Positions 46,451 to 54,570 are shown, counted from the first letter of the stretch. The stretch: 54,570 nt of DNA from a virus (IMGVR_UViG_3300020214_000017:1-54570); one strand, 5' to 3'. Made by a program: numbers and translations. Notes: generated by a model from the letters alone, not told the origin.

Positions 46451-47470
46451 ATGCCACATGGAATAGAAATTAATAAAGACGGGCAAGCCCGAATGGCTTT
46501 TGCAAATAGGCAAGCGCCTTGGCACCGACTTGGTATTGCCATGTCTGGTCTACAAACCGCTGCAGATATGTTAAAGGCCGCCCAAGCCGATTTCGATGTT
46601 GTGCTGGCTGAAGTGGCGGCGGTTGATTCTAATGGCGAAATTTTAAGAAACCCTGATGGTTCTTTAGTAAAAATTACCGATTCACGAGCAACACTTCGAG
46701 TAAATGACGACGGTACTTTTGATGGCCTATCCACTGTTGGTACCCGCTTTACGATTCAACAAAATTGCGAAGTCATGGATAGAGCGATGGATGTTGTTGG
46801 CGTCGCTGACGGAGACGCTGTCGTTGATACTTGTGGCGTTCTTGACGGGGGTAGGGAGTTTTTTGCGTGTATTGATTTAGGTTCATTGATTATTGACCCG
46901 CTTGGTGTTAATGATTCAATCCAGCGTTATTTGTTGGTTCGCAACGGACATAATGGCAAGACTCCGGTCACATTCGCCAATACGGGCATTAGGGCTGTAT
47001 GTAAAAATACAGTGGTTGCCGGTCTTTCTACAGCAAAAAGTATTTTTACCGCTCGCCACACGCGCAACGCTGATAACGCAATGGAGGAGGCACGCGCCAT
47101 TTTGGGTATGTCAGTTGAGTGGGCAAAAGCATTTACCGCTGCTGCTGAAGATTTGTTAAAAATTGAAGTAAATCAAGTTAAAATTGACCGTACGTTACAA
47201 AATTTGTTTCCCATTAAGACCAACGAGACCGAACGTCAAAAAAAGAATCGCGAAGAAACGTGGTCAATGGTCAAGGGTTTATATATTAATTTCAATAATG
47301 CTGGTAGTTTTGGCAACAATGGATGGTCTTTGCTTAATTCAGTCGGCGAATATCTTGACCATTACAGAGATGCGAATTCTATAGATAAGGCAAATGCGTC
47401 AATGAGTACTTACTCGTGGGTTACCAAAACAAAAAAACAAGCCGAATCATTTATCCTGTCACTTGTTTAA
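46451..47470 (+). CDS. DUF932 / phage-plasmid-like protein (339 aa)
   Basis: RQAPWHRLGIAMSGLQTAAD, DVVLAEVAAV, TLRVNDDGTFDGLSTVGTRF, QRYLLVRNGHNGKTPVTFAN, TGIRAVCKNTVVAGL define the DUF932 family (TIGR03299-like), common on phages and plasmids; the role is unknown, though a link to DNA metabolism has been suggested. ATG follows TATAGT (46437-46442) by 8 nt. A GTG 6 nt upstream is an alternative start. Confidence 0.8.
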   Translation: MPHGIEINKDGQARMAFANRQAPWHRLGIAMSGLQTAADMLKAAQADFDVVLAEVAAVDSNGEILRNPDGSLVKITDSRATLRVNDDGTFDGLSTVGTRFTIQQNCEVMDRAMDVVGVADGDAVVDTCGVLDGGREFFACIDLGSLIIDPLGVNDSIQRYLLVRNGHNGKTPVTFANTGIRAVCKNTVVAGLSTAKSIFTARHTRNADNAMEEARAILGMSVEWAKAFTAAAEDLLKIEVNQVKIDRTLQNLFPIKTNETERQKKNREETWSMVKGLYINFNNAGSFGNNGWSLLNSVGEYLDHYRDANSIDKANASMSTYSWVTKTKKQAESFILSLV

Positions 47471-47484
47471 TCCTATTTGGTGCC

Positions 47485-47522
47485 ATAATGTTCCTGGGGA
47501 AACCCAGATGAGGAAACATTAT
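47485..47522 (+). promoter_or_regulatory. Hairpin sequestering SD and start codon
   Basis: ATAATGTTCC (47485-47494) pairs GGAAACATTAT (47512-47522, one bulged A). An inner TGGG-GAAA-CCCA stem-loop is nested inside. The outer stem includes GAGG and the AT of the next gene's ATG, so folding should block initiation. A regulatory role is inferred. Confidence 0.6.
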
Positions 47523-47949
47523 GTCGGATACGTCAAATGAAAATGAAGATTTTCGTGACAAAGAATCTTTTAATGAGCATTATGACAAAGGTGAAATAAT
47601 GGGGTTTTTGGCTGAGTTTGTAAAAGATGGTCGCCATGCCGAAAAAATGTTCCGTGAAAATTTTTGTGAACTCGTTGTTAACAAGGTGTTTTATGATTTT
47701 GGTTATGAAGGCCTTTGCAATTTAATGATTCATATCGATACCCGAGCAAAATGGATTTCTGATATTTTGATTGAAAACTCTGACTTTGATGACATTCTTT
47801 TCAAAAAATACGGCATATATGATTCCGATGTGTGCGATAAGGCGCGTGATACGGAAGCCATGATGGAGATGAATAGCAAAATATGGCGCCTTAGAAAGAA
47901 ATATGCTCCAGTGATTGTTGATGAAATTATGCTGAAATCAGGCGAATAA
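47521..47949 (+). CDS. Hypothetical protein (142 aa)
   Basis: MSDTSNENEDFRDKESFNEH, EIMGFLAEFVKDGRHAEKMF, then helices ending RLRKKYAPVIVDEIMLKSG. AT-rich. No family is recognised. Its start codon lies in the hairpin described just upstream. Confidence 0.6.
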   Translation: MSDTSNENEDFRDKESFNEHYDKGEIMGFLAEFVKDGRHAEKMFRENFCELVVNKVFYDFGYEGLCNLMIHIDTRAKWISDILIENSDFDDILFKKYGIYDSDVCDKARDTEAMMEMNSKIWRLRKKYAPVIVDEIMLKSGE

Positions 47950-47953
47950 TTAC

Positions 47954-48208
47954 ATGTCTTATTCACAAAACGCAGAAACCATTGAATCAATGGAGGCGTT
48001 GTTGAAACACGTGGCTGAATTAAACAGCAAATTACGCGAAAACGGGGTCCTTAACGGGCGCGGTAAACAGTGGCTCGACGCCAATATTCCCAATTGGAAG
48101 TCCTCGGTCGATGGCCGGGTGGAGGTTAGCGATACGAGATTTGGCTTCCCCAAGGTTTTCCCGAGATTTAGGCAGGACCCCGAACTCTTTAATCGCCCCC
48201 AAAATTAG
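47954..48208 (+). CDS. Hypothetical protein (84 aa)
   Basis: MSYSQNAETIESMEALLKHV, AELNSKLRENGVLNGRGKQW, then DTRFGFPKVFPRFRQDPELF. Starts 4 nt after the previous stop. Unknown. Confidence 0.55.
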   Translation: MSYSQNAETIESMEALLKHVAELNSKLRENGVLNGRGKQWLDANIPNWKSSVDGRVEVSDTRFGFPKVFPRFRQDPELFNRPQN

Positions 48209-48317
48209 GCCAGCGGGACATTAAAACCTCGTACCACAAATACCTTATTTGCCAGGTTGTTTTTTGGCGGTTTCAAAGATAGGGTGTTTTGCCTAATTAT
48301 TAAAGGATTAATTATTT

Positions 48318-48518
48318 ATGACAAATTTTAGCGATTTAAAACGCGACGGCGTAATATCTCGGGGTCGAAAGGCTCAAAATAAGCCAAAATCAAACACCGA
48401 TAAGTACCGGATTCGGGCTGAGGCTCGACGCAGGGCATCGTTGGTTTTACAACATAACCACCGGGAAGAGTTTGAGTTGCTTGTCCAGCAAGAACTAAAT
48501 GGGCTGATTTCGGCCTAA
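48318..48518 (+). CDS. Small basic protein (66 aa)
   Basis: MTNFSDLKRDGVISRGRKAQ, NKPKSNTDKYRIRAEARRRA, then SLVLQHNHREEFELLVQQEL. A basic linker followed by a long helix resembles small phage and actinobacterial proteins ending 'L...h..Ef..l...e'. Function unknown. Confidence 0.6.
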   Translation: MTNFSDLKRDGVISRGRKAQNKPKSNTDKYRIRAEARRRASLVLQHNHREEFELLVQQELNGLISA

Positions 48519-48559
48519 ATGGGCTAGTTTTGGCGGCTAAAAAAAATATTCTAAATAGG

Positions 48560-48588
48560 TTGTTTTCTACAACTAGCGACAGTAGAGT
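48560..48588 (+). promoter_or_regulatory. Near-leaderless promoter of the ParB-like gene
   Basis: TTGTTT, 17-nt spacer, TAGAGT, then 9 nt to the ATG at 48598. No conserved regulon core. Confidence 0.5.
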
Positions 48589-48597
48589 ATAAGAACT

Positions 48598-49437
48598 ATG
48601 AAAAATAAAACCTCAATATCACCAGAAATAACGGCTTCAGTAGAACTTATTACTCCAGCCGTAGCAAAAAAAATGCTCGATGGGAACATGAACAATCGCA
48701 AGTTGCGCAAGTTCCGTGTCGCTCAATATGCCGATGCCATGAGGCGAGGTATGTGGGACATCCAAAACGACGCAATCACCATCTCCCAGTCAGGCAAATT
48801 GTTGAACGGTCAACACCGTTTGACAGCCATTGTCGAAGCAGACCAAGCATGCCAATGCCTCGTTTTGCGCGGAGTAGATGAAAGCGCTTACGCAGTTATT
48901 GACTCCGGCCTTGCCCGTACGGTCAATGATTCGTTGCACGCGGCTGGGCTGGGTCTCAATTCCACCCACATGTCGCCGATGGCCAAAACCTTGATTGCCA
49001 TGGATGCTGGTTTGAGCATTTATGACACCAACGCTCTTGCCTTGGTACAACGCCGAGATGTTGTTGAGTATGTAGAAGCCAACAACGAAATGTTGACTTG
49101 GGCTTTGCATCTTGCGCGAAGAGTAGACCTCGCAGTTGGCGGAATTCGTCATGCATGGGGCGTATTCGCAATGCTCGCGGCTCAAAAACATAGCAGAGAA
49201 AAAGTTGAAGAATTCGTGACCCTGGTTATCGATGGCGTCGGCCTCAAGCCAGGCGACTCACCGCTTGCTTTGCGGAATTGGATTTCCCGTCAAAGGGGTT
49301 CTTGGCACCGCGCCGCTAGCAAAAACAACATCGCCATTTATATCACATCATTCAACAGGTGGCTAACGGGTGAAAAGGTTTCGGTTGTACGCCCATCCGG
49401 CGAAACCTGGGATACTTTCCCCCAAATTGTTGACTAA
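48598..49437 (+). CDS. ParB-like-domain protein (279 aa)
   Basis: VELITPAVAKKMLDGNMNNR, FRVAQYADAMRRGMWDIQND, AITISQSGKLLNGQHRLTAI, VLRGVDESAYAVIDSGLART. The 'G.LlnGqHRL.Ai' box marks the ParB/sulfiredoxin fold, here in the version common in phages and ICEs that lacks the full ParB HTH. It may bind nucleotides or DNA. Convergent with the small gene at 49434. Confidence 0.7.
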   Translation: MKNKTSISPEITASVELITPAVAKKMLDGNMNNRKLRKFRVAQYADAMRRGMWDIQNDAITISQSGKLLNGQHRLTAIVEADQACQCLVLRGVDESAYAVIDSGLARTVNDSLHAAGLGLNSTHMSPMAKTLIAMDAGLSIYDTNALALVQRRDVVEYVEANNEMLTWALHLARRVDLAVGGIRHAWGVFAMLAAQKHSREKVEEFVTLVIDGVGLKPGDSPLALRNWISRQRGSWHRAASKNNIAIYITSFNRWLTGEKVSVVRPSGETWDTFPQIVD

Positions 49438-49592
49438 GACTGACTTCGTTTCACTCGATGAAACGAGTTGGGGTCAAGAGTAATTGAATTGACAAGTTCG
49501 GTCACGTCGGGTTGTTGCATGCGACGAGCCAGTTTTTCACCAACTAGGTTCGTTGCAAGCAAATTTACAGGACTTTTACTTTTCTTCTTCAA
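49434..49592 (-). CDS. Small basic protein, TTG start (52 aa)
   Basis: TTG overlaps the upstream stop (TTGA). Reads KKKSKSPVNLLATNLVGEKL, ARRMQQPDVTELVNSITLDP, NSFHRVKRSQS. The reading frame has clear amphipathic character and no ATG before it. The same TTGA junction occurs at the HNH gene. The match to a 'pdv.eL..sl.LdpnSfhRv..s' pattern makes it probably real. Confidence 0.5.
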   Translation of the reverse strand: MKKKSKSPVNLLATNLVGEKLARRMQQPDVTELVNSITLDPNSFHRVKRSQS

Positions 49593-49818
49593 CTGATTTT
49601 AAACCAATTCTTCGTTTTTGCCCAAAAACTTTTTTTGGCTTGAACTTCGTTCGGTGTTTCAGCAAGCAAGGTCTTTACTTCGTCCGGTTCGGGAATATCG
49701 ATTTCGATTTTCTCGATTTTTGGACGTGGCTTTTTTGAACGTGGCTTTTTTGGGGCCGATGCCGATTTTGATTTCGGCGCCGTTTTCTTTTTTACAGATT
49801 TTTTGTTTTTGCTCATAA
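49589..49818 (-). CDS. Lys/Pro/Ala-rich histone-like tail protein (76 aa)
   Basis: MSKNKKSVKKKTAPKSKSAS, APKKPRSKKPRPKIEKIEID, then an acidic and aromatic end (WAKTKNWFKIS). The Lys-rich repeats resemble histone H1-like nucleoid proteins and probably contact DNA. ATG at 49818 is chosen over an upstream start; TAGGGT lies 8 nt before it, again near-leaderless. Confidence 0.55.
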
Positions 49819-49875
49819 CAGGAGACCCTAGTACATTATCCCTCACCCATCTTGCAACTATTGTAATGTGCCTAC

Positions 49876-50499
49876 ATGGATACGTACGACAACCCTTTTT
49901 CAAAGATTGCCTTGACACTCACGGCAACTCAAGTCGCCAAAAATATGATTACCAAGGCCGAAGGGGTGGGCGAAGACCTTTCTTTTAACTTTTTTGCTTG
50001 GCGGGGAGATATCCCCATTTTGTGTGTTCAACTCGAATCAAAATACATGAAAGAACCTCACGAAAAAAGATTTTATAGATGTAAAGATTTGATAGATATT
50101 TTGAGATTCAAAGTAAACGTAACGTCTTTGACGTTTATATGCGAAGGATATGTGGCTCCAATTCCCCAGCAGAAAGAACTTTCTATTGCTTTTATCGAAC
50201 CATACTCAGGGGTAAAGGAGTGTCTGACCGTAATTCATTGTGAAGAAAATTCTTATGGGCCGGCTGATATGTATTTGTTTTCTATGCCTTATTCCTATGG
50301 TCTGGGTAAGCACGTTATTTGGGGTAATTTGATGGAATTTTCGCAAAACGCTATTGATACCATCAAAAATTATAAATATCCAATGATGATGCGAAATGCC
50401 TTTAGCCACAAAATTGATAAAAACAATACCGACCCAGGGGTTGACGATTTGGTCTTGGGCAAAATTGTAGATTGCGGATTTTTAATACAGCAGTTTTAG
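49876..50499 (+). CDS. Hypothetical protein (207 aa)
   Basis: MDTYDNPFSKIALTLTATQV, LSFNFFAWRGDIPILCVQLE, FKVNVTSLTFICEGYVAPIP, ELSIAFIEPYSGVKECLTVI. Beta-rich, two-layer outline. TAATGT lies 6 nt before the ATG, so it is probably leaderless. Not recognised. Confidence 0.6.
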   Translation: MDTYDNPFSKIALTLTATQVAKNMITKAEGVGEDLSFNFFAWRGDIPILCVQLESKYMKEPHEKRFYRCKDLIDILRFKVNVTSLTFICEGYVAPIPQQKELSIAFIEPYSGVKECLTVIHCEENSYGPADMYLFSMPYSYGLGKHVIWGNLMEFSQNAIDTIKNYKYPMMMRNAFSHKIDKNNTDPGVDDLVLGKIVDCGFLIQQF

Positions 50500-50547
50500 A
50501 ACCCCAAGTCATCCTTTGGTTTTTTAAAAAGGGACATATAATTGTTT

Positions 50548-50859
50548 ATGGTTTTCTATAAGAATGATTTCCTTCGGTCTTATACAATTGGTGATAACAT
50601 AAAAGTATCGCCAGCCGATAGACAGCCCTGCCCGGTCTGCGGTCACCCTACCGGTGATTGTATTGGCGACTCAGGTAAACCAAATCATATCATTGGGTTT
50701 GGTACTGACCAACCCAATCCCGAGGCACAACAATTTTTGGTTGAAGAAGATGTGTTTGTCGAGCGGCAATTAACCCCAACCGTAAAAACCAAGATTCTTG
50801 TCGTGCCTGCGGGTAAAATAATTTCTGTGGCAGAAGCCCAAAAATTAGGATTAATTTAG
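50548..50859 (+). CDS. Zinc-binding hypothetical protein (103 aa)
   Basis: MVFYKNDFLRSYTIGDNIKV, then QPCPVCGHPTGDCIG (CPxCG zinc knuckle with distal Cys), and KTKILVVPAGKIISVAEAQK, LGLI at the end. The last segment resembles the C-terminus of small phage proteins that carry an 'eA..lGl' motif. TATAAT lies 5 nt before this ATG. Function unknown. Confidence 0.6.
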   Translation: MVFYKNDFLRSYTIGDNIKVSPADRQPCPVCGHPTGDCIGDSGKPNHIIGFGTDQPNPEAQQFLVEEDVFVERQLTPTVKTKILVVPAGKIISVAEAQKLGLI

Positions 50860-50919
50860 ACTCTTTCTGTATTTTGGGCTGTGCTACCCTAGAAAACCTT
50901 CAATATTTTTACGGGGGAA

Positions 50920-52842
50920 ATGATGCTAGAACAATCTTTTGTCGACTCTTATGCAACAAAGCAACCACCCTGGGGTTTTGGCGGTCTCGGCGAGATAGTT
51001 TTCTTGCGCACCTATAGCCGCAAAAAAGAAAATGGCAACAACGAAACGTGGCCAGAGACCCTACAAAGGGTTATTAACGGCGCCATTGATGTCGGCGTAC
51101 CTTTGACAAAAAGGGAAGCAGAAACGCTTTTTGACCACTGCTTTAATCTGCGATGCTCGTTTTCGGGTCGCTCTTTGTGGCAGATGGGCACCCCTCTTGT
51201 AAAAAATTTTAATGCCACATCTTTGAATAATTGTTATTTTACCAATATCGAAAAAATTAAAGATTTTGAGATGCTCTTTGAATATTTAATGCTTGGTGGC
51301 GGCGTAGGTTTTTCGGTCGAGCGAGCGAAGATTCACGATTTGCCCAAAGTAAAAGGCGGTGTAAAAATTTCTCACGAACGTAGCAACGATGCTGACATTA
51401 TTGTTCCTGATTCGCGCCATGGCTGGAAACGCCTACTTCACGCCGTTCTTAAATCATATTTTGATACCGGAGCCTCTTTTACGTATTCAACAATTTTAGT
51501 CCGTGAATACGGTGCACCGCTAAAGACATTTGGCGGCACCGCGAGTGGACCCGGTGCGCTCATAGAGGGTGTTGTAGATATTTGCAAAGTGATGGATAAT
51601 CGAGTCGGTAAAAAATTGCGTTCAGTAGATGTGCTTGACATTTGCAATATTATTGGGCGGATTGTTATTTCTGGGTCATCGCGTCGCTCTGCGCAAATTG
51701 CGATAGGCGACCCAGACGATGTGTTGTTTATTCGCGCCAAGAACTGGTCATCAGGGTCTATCCCTGGATGGCGGGCGAACAGCAATAATAGTATTTACGC
51801 AGACTCTTACGATGAGATTATGCCCGAACTATGGAAAGGTTATGATGGTTCTGGTGAGCCGTATGGTTTCGTAAATCGAAAATTGGCACGTAAATATGGT
51901 CGCCTGGGGGAGTCAAAAACCGATTCGTCAATTGAGGGTTTCAATCCGTGCGCTGAAATAGGTCTTGCCGACGGGGAATCGTGCAACCTGGCGACAATTT
52001 TTTTACCAAACGTTGAATCCAAAAAACAACTAAACGAAATTTCCATTCTTTTGTACAAAGTGCAAAAACATATCACGACGATGTCATACCCGTATGAAAA
52101 AACAACGGACATTGTGCAAAAAAATTCCCGTCTCGGTCAGTCGATTACGGGCATTTTGCAATGTTCAGATGAACAAATATCTTGGCTGGACCATACCTAC
52201 AAGCACCTTGAAGATTTTGATATCCAATGGAGCAAGGAACATGGTTTGCCAAAATCGGTGCGACTTACTACTGTTCAGCCCTCGGGAACGCTGAGTCTTT
52301 TGCCCGGCGTAACACCAGGAATCCACCCTGCATATGCGCGCTTCTATATACGCCGCGTTCGTTTTGGTTCGTCCGACCCGCTTGTTGATGCTTGTCGTAA
52401 ACGCGGGTACAGGGTGCAATGGGATATTGGTCTTGATGGGCGGGAAGACCATACACGATATGTGGTCGATTTCCCCTGTGGGTCGCCCAATAACGCTATT
52501 TTGGCCAACGAAATGACTGCAGTTCAACAATTGGAGTGGGTAAAGAAAATGCAAGCAACATGGGCCGATAACGCCGTATCGGTGACCGTTTACTACAAAT
52601 TGGAAGAATTACAAGAAATCAAGGATTGGCTATCAAAAAATTACGACTCATCCGTTAAGTCTGTCTCGTTTCTTCTGCATACGAACCATAATTTCCCCCT
52701 TCCTCCGTACGAGGAAATTTCCGAGGATGACTATTGCAAGGCAATAGCCAAAATTGACCTTTCATATCCACTAGTCCATGCGTCATTTGACGGCGAGTTG
52801 CCTTTAGATGATTGTGCGGCTGGGGTTTGCCCTGTTAAATAA
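50920..52842 (+). CDS. nrdJ: Adenosylcobalamin-dependent (class II) ribonucleotide reductase
   Basis: 640 residues, the size of monomeric class II enzymes. Motifs: ATSLNNCYFTNI (first redox Cys), LMLGGGVGFSVE, GFNPCAEIGLADGESCNLAT (finger loop with radical Cys and Glu, about residue 343), VQPSGTLSLLPGVTPGIHPA, and C-terminal DDCAAGVCPVK (redox pair). It reduces ribonucleotides to deoxyribonucleotides using coenzyme B12 to make the thiyl radical, feeding phage DNA synthesis without oxygen. The host or environment must supply B12. GGGGGAA precedes the ATG. Confidence 0.93.
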   Translation: MMLEQSFVDSYATKQPPWGFGGLGEIVFLRTYSRKKENGNNETWPETLQRVINGAIDVGVPLTKREAETLFDHCFNLRCSFSGRSLWQMGTPLVKNFNATSLNNCYFTNIEKIKDFEMLFEYLMLGGGVGFSVERAKIHDLPKVKGGVKISHERSNDADIIVPDSRHGWKRLLHAVLKSYFDTGASFTYSTILVREYGAPLKTFGGTASGPGALIEGVVDICKVMDNRVGKKLRSVDVLDICNIIGRIVISGSSRRSAQIAIGDPDDVLFIRAKNWSSGSIPGWRANSNNSIYADSYDEIMPELWKGYDGSGEPYGFVNRKLARKYGRLGESKTDSSIEGFNPCAEIGLADGESCNLATIFLPNVESKKQLNEISILLYKVQKHITTMSYPYEKTTDIVQKNSRLGQSITGILQCSDEQISWLDHTYKHLEDFDIQWSKEHGLPKSVRLTTVQPSGTLSLLPGVTPGIHPAYARFYIRRVRFGSSDPLVDACRKRGYRVQWDIGLDGREDHTRYVVDFPCGSPNNAILANEMTAVQQLEWVKKMQATWADNAVSVTVYYKLEELQEIKDWLSKNYDSSVKSVSFLLHTNHNFPLPPYEEISEDDYCKAIAKIDLSYPLVHASFDGELPLDDCAAGVCPVK

Positions 52843-52874
52843 AAGTTTTATGGCCCGCAGTAAAGTGATTGCCC

Positions 52875-53678
52875 ATGAACCGACAAATAACCCTTACAAA
52901 AAATATTGATATTGGTTATATACCGCCGACCCCGATAACAAAATATTTCAATTGTTCCTACTTGGCAGAAGTGGGTCAGAAACTAATTGCGCAAGCAAGC
53001 AGATACGGGTTTCCAATTAGTTATGCCCAGGAGCAAGATGGAAAATTAATTCAAAATATTTTCCCAATAAAAAAAACTGAAACATTACAAATATCAACGT
53101 CATCAAAAATCGAATTAGGCCTACATACAGAGGCGGCGTTTCATCCATACAAGCCATCGGCGGTTCTTCTGTTGTGCCTTCGCGGCGACACAAATGCCAT
53201 AACTACCTATGCTTATGTTGATGAAATTATCAAGCATTTAACCCAGTCAACAATTAAAACCCTAAGTCAACCGTGGTATCTTACTTCTATTGACGAAAGT
53301 TTCCGCCAAAACGGTGAGCCAGATTTTGAAATCCCATGTTCTATTTTAAGAACGATACTTGTTTATCAACGGCCGGTTTATGAATTGACATACGACGAAG
53401 TTGCAATGAAGGCCATAAATAATCAAGCGGGGGATGCATTAGAAGAATTTAAAAATGCTGTCAAAAAATCAGTACATGAAATTATTTTAGAGCCTGGTGA
53501 CTTATTGGTTTTTAATAATAAGACGACAGTTCATGGTCGACGTTTATTCGAAGCCAAATACGACGGAACAGATAGGTGGCTTCAAAGAATTTTGGCGATT
53601 GATTCTGCTGTTCCAAGACAGCATAAAGTGGGTCATACAATCGTGACAAAATTCGGCACAAAAATTACGGCTCGATGA
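52875..53678 (+). CDS. 2-oxoglutarate/Fe(II) dioxygenase, TauD/clavaminate synthase-like (267 aa)
   Basis: ELGLHTEAAFHPYKPSAVLL provides the H-x-E metal pair (about residue 84) in the family's usual 'lH.E.afhp..P..l.L.ClR' context. GDLLVFNNKTTVHGRRLFEA gives the distal His (about 220) and DRWLQRILA the 2OG-binding Arg. Members hydroxylate amino acids (for example arginine, asparagine) or related small molecules. The substrate is unknown. ATG lies 8 nt after TAAAGT (52861-52866). Convergent with the ferredoxin gene. Confidence 0.78.
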   Translation: MNRQITLTKNIDIGYIPPTPITKYFNCSYLAEVGQKLIAQASRYGFPISYAQEQDGKLIQNIFPIKKTETLQISTSSKIELGLHTEAAFHPYKPSAVLLLCLRGDTNAITTYAYVDEIIKHLTQSTIKTLSQPWYLTSIDESFRQNGEPDFEIPCSILRTILVYQRPVYELTYDEVAMKAINNQAGDALEEFKNAVKKSVHEIILEPGDLLVFNNKTTVHGRRLFEAKYDGTDRWLQRILAIDSAVPRQHKVGHTIVTKFGTKITAR

Positions 53679-53910
53679 ATATGCACTCGCCCGGACATTC
53701 CTCCGCGGCTTCTATTACGTCATCCAGCCTGTCGTCGGCGAAAGAAGCGGTGCCAGCGGCGCCTTCTGGGTTGCCGCGCGCTTTCGAAAATATCTTGCCA
53801 TTCTCCTGAACGTACGCCAATCCATCCTCCAGCATGATGAACACATCGGGGGCGATTTCCACGCATAGTCCATCGCCAGTACATAAATCTTGGTCAATCC
53901 AGACTTTCAT
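53665..53910 (-). CDS. Ferredoxin (3Fe-4S/4Fe-4S type, 81 aa)
   Basis: MKVWIDQDLCTGDGLCVEIA, PDVFIMLEDGLAYV, then ECPGECIFIEP. C-x5-C and CPxECI fit actinobacterial small ferredoxins that hand electrons to P450s or other oxygenases. The second Cys spacing (CTGDGLC) lacks one Cys of the classic CxxCxxC, suggesting a 3Fe-4S cluster. An insert of about 15 residues (SKARGNPEGAAGTA) separates the halves. It could serve the reductase or dioxygenase nearby; that is inference. Confidence 0.85.
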   Translation of the reverse strand: MKVWIDQDLCTGDGLCVEIAPDVFIMLEDGLAYVQENGKIFSKARGNPEGAAGTASFADDRLDDVIEAAEECPGECIFIEP

Positions 53911-54016
53911 CTTCCCAGTACCATCTGTTTGTAATTTCTGGGTCGTATACGTATTCCTGTAGGTTTTCTGGGTCGTATGCGTTCGGCTCAGTCATTGCCT
54001 GAGCCTCGCCATGCAT
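53894..54016 (-). CDS. Small protein with tandem YDPE repeat (40 aa)
   Basis: MHGEAQAMTEPNAYDPENLQ, EYVYDPEITNRWYWEDESLD. The AYDPE/VYDPE units derive from a repeated TTTCTGGGTCGTATRCGT sequence. A second ATG at 53995 would give 33 residues. It overlaps the ferredoxin start. The 'W.we' ending is typical of small phage/actinobacterial proteins; role unknown. Confidence 0.45.
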   Translation of the reverse strand: MHGEAQAMTEPNAYDPENLQEYVYDPEITNRWYWEDESLD

Positions 54017-54032
54017 TCTGCCTTCATGATGT

Positions 54033-54359
54033 TCAAATCACTGATGCAGACTCGTTTTGCATTGTAAATTGTTTTATTTCTGCCCACCTAATGTCGTATT
54101 TTGATGCAAACAAATCAAACTCTGACGAAAGTTTATTACCTAAACCTTTGCCGCAAAGTTCAGAAATAAATTCACGAAATGATTCAGAGTTTGTTTTAAA
54201 TACGGAAGATAAACCAGTAACTGGATTTTTAATCCGAACATACTCTGCATTTATCATTGGCTGCATCAACGTATAGTTTGAGTTACAGGCACCTTGAAGA
54301 AGCAACTCTTCAGTTGTTTTTGTTTCTTCGCGTTTCTTTTTTTTAGATAATCCAGGCAT
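54033..54359 (-). CDS. Hypothetical protein (108 aa)
   Basis: MPGLSKKKKREETKTTEELL, LQGACNSNYTLMQPMINAEY, SFREFISELCGKGLGNKLSS. A basic N-terminus is followed by mixed secondary structure. It begins 2 nt before the stop of the next membrane protein gene. Not recognised. Confidence 0.55.
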   Translation of the reverse strand: MPGLSKKKKREETKTTEELLLQGACNSNYTLMQPMINAEYVRIKNPVTGLSSVFKTNSESFREFISELCGKGLGNKLSSEFDLFASKYDIRWAEIKQFTMQNESASVI

Positions 54360-54361
54360 AT

Positions 54362-54570
54362 TTATTCTTCGTCATCTGGGTCATCATCCAATAAGTCCAA
54401 GTCGGTCGGTTCGTCCTTATGGTTACGACCCGTCGAAATCATAATCCCGGCGAGCGTGCCCGTGATGAAGGTCGCGACGCTGGACAGCACGCTGAAGAAC
54501 ATCTTGTCGTTCTCCGCCTGCGCGCCTATCGGTTGGGTCACGAAGACCAGCGCGTAGAGGACGCCCACGG
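54362..54570 (-). CDS. Membrane protein, N-terminus beyond the window
   Basis: The frame is open at the window edge. Visible: GVLYALVFVTQPIGAQAEND, SVLSSVATFITGTLAGIMIS (TM) and an acidic tail LDLLDDDPDDEE. Small holin-like or hypothetical phage membrane protein; the true start is outside. Confidence 0.5.
   Translation of the reverse strand, partial: VGVLYALVFVTQPIGAQAENDKMFFSVLSSVATFITGTLAGIMISTGRNHKDEPTDLDLLDDDPDDEE

Overview
The window looks like a stretch of a tailed double-stranded DNA bacteriophage genome whose host is probably an actinobacterium of moderate GC content. The evidence is two WhiB-like Fe-S regulators (one cut by the left edge), actinobacterial-type -10 boxes (TANNNT), many start codons 6-7 nt downstream of a -10 box (leaderless mRNAs), densely packed small genes with ATGA or TGATG junctions, and phage replication, RNR, SSB, primase-helicase, HNH, lysozyme-like and DUF932-type genes. 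No integrase, large terminase, capsid or tail gene is recognised, so this is the early/accessory half of a larger genome. No tRNA, CRISPR array or insertion sequence was found.

Layout. 1-7.1 kb: mostly leftward genes. These are two ribbon-helix-helix proteins, two probable replication proteins, a 542-nt non-coding region with large dyads, and a three-gene unit of DNA-binding protein, MoxR-like AAA ATPase and VWA protein with an HExxH motif. 7.3-27.4 kb: a rightward array of about 55 small genes in more than 20 short transcription units. Almost every unit starts with the same promoter: TTGTCT, a strongly conserved 17-nt spacer (TATACCATTAGTACCGC) and TAAGGT/TACACT/TATACT, then the ATG 6-7 nt later. 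Recognisable genes here are KTSC, XRE, LysM, a HARP-SNF2 helicase, an HDAC-like deacetylase and SSB. A second repeat (TTTCCACCACCGTA plus a downstream extension) marks unit boundaries. Two units begin instead with a leader RNA whose arms interleave like a pseudoknot. 27.4-37.6 kb: leftward genes, dominated by a 3177-residue multidomain 'polyvalent' protein with two HExxH sites, an ART-like and a GNAT-like region. 37.6-38.5 kb: an 886-nt gene-free region with TAGGGG-type G-quadruplex repeats.

38.5-46.4 kb: a leftward block with two probable PD-(D/E)XK nucleases, HNH nuclease, small membrane proteins, RHH protein, terminase-small-subunit-like protein, primase-helicase, WhiB, conserved phage proteins and a secreted lysozyme-like protein. 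46.4-54.6 kb: rightward DUF932, ParB-like, B12-dependent ribonucleotide reductase and 2-oxoglutarate dioxygenase genes, then leftward ferredoxin, small ORFs and a membrane protein cut by the right edge.

Working model (inference): one regulator or sigma preference controls 24 near-identical promoters, including those of the AAA ATPase and its upstream DNA-binding protein, giving coordinated expression of many small host-takeover proteins without ribosome-binding sites. Replication and nucleotide genes (primase-helicase, SSB, SNF2, NrdJ, ferredoxin) support genome synthesis. The giant protein may be an injected or virion-associated effector. Many start sites were revised because extended reading frames run through the promoter, giving spurious N-termini resembling LSYTISADKV.
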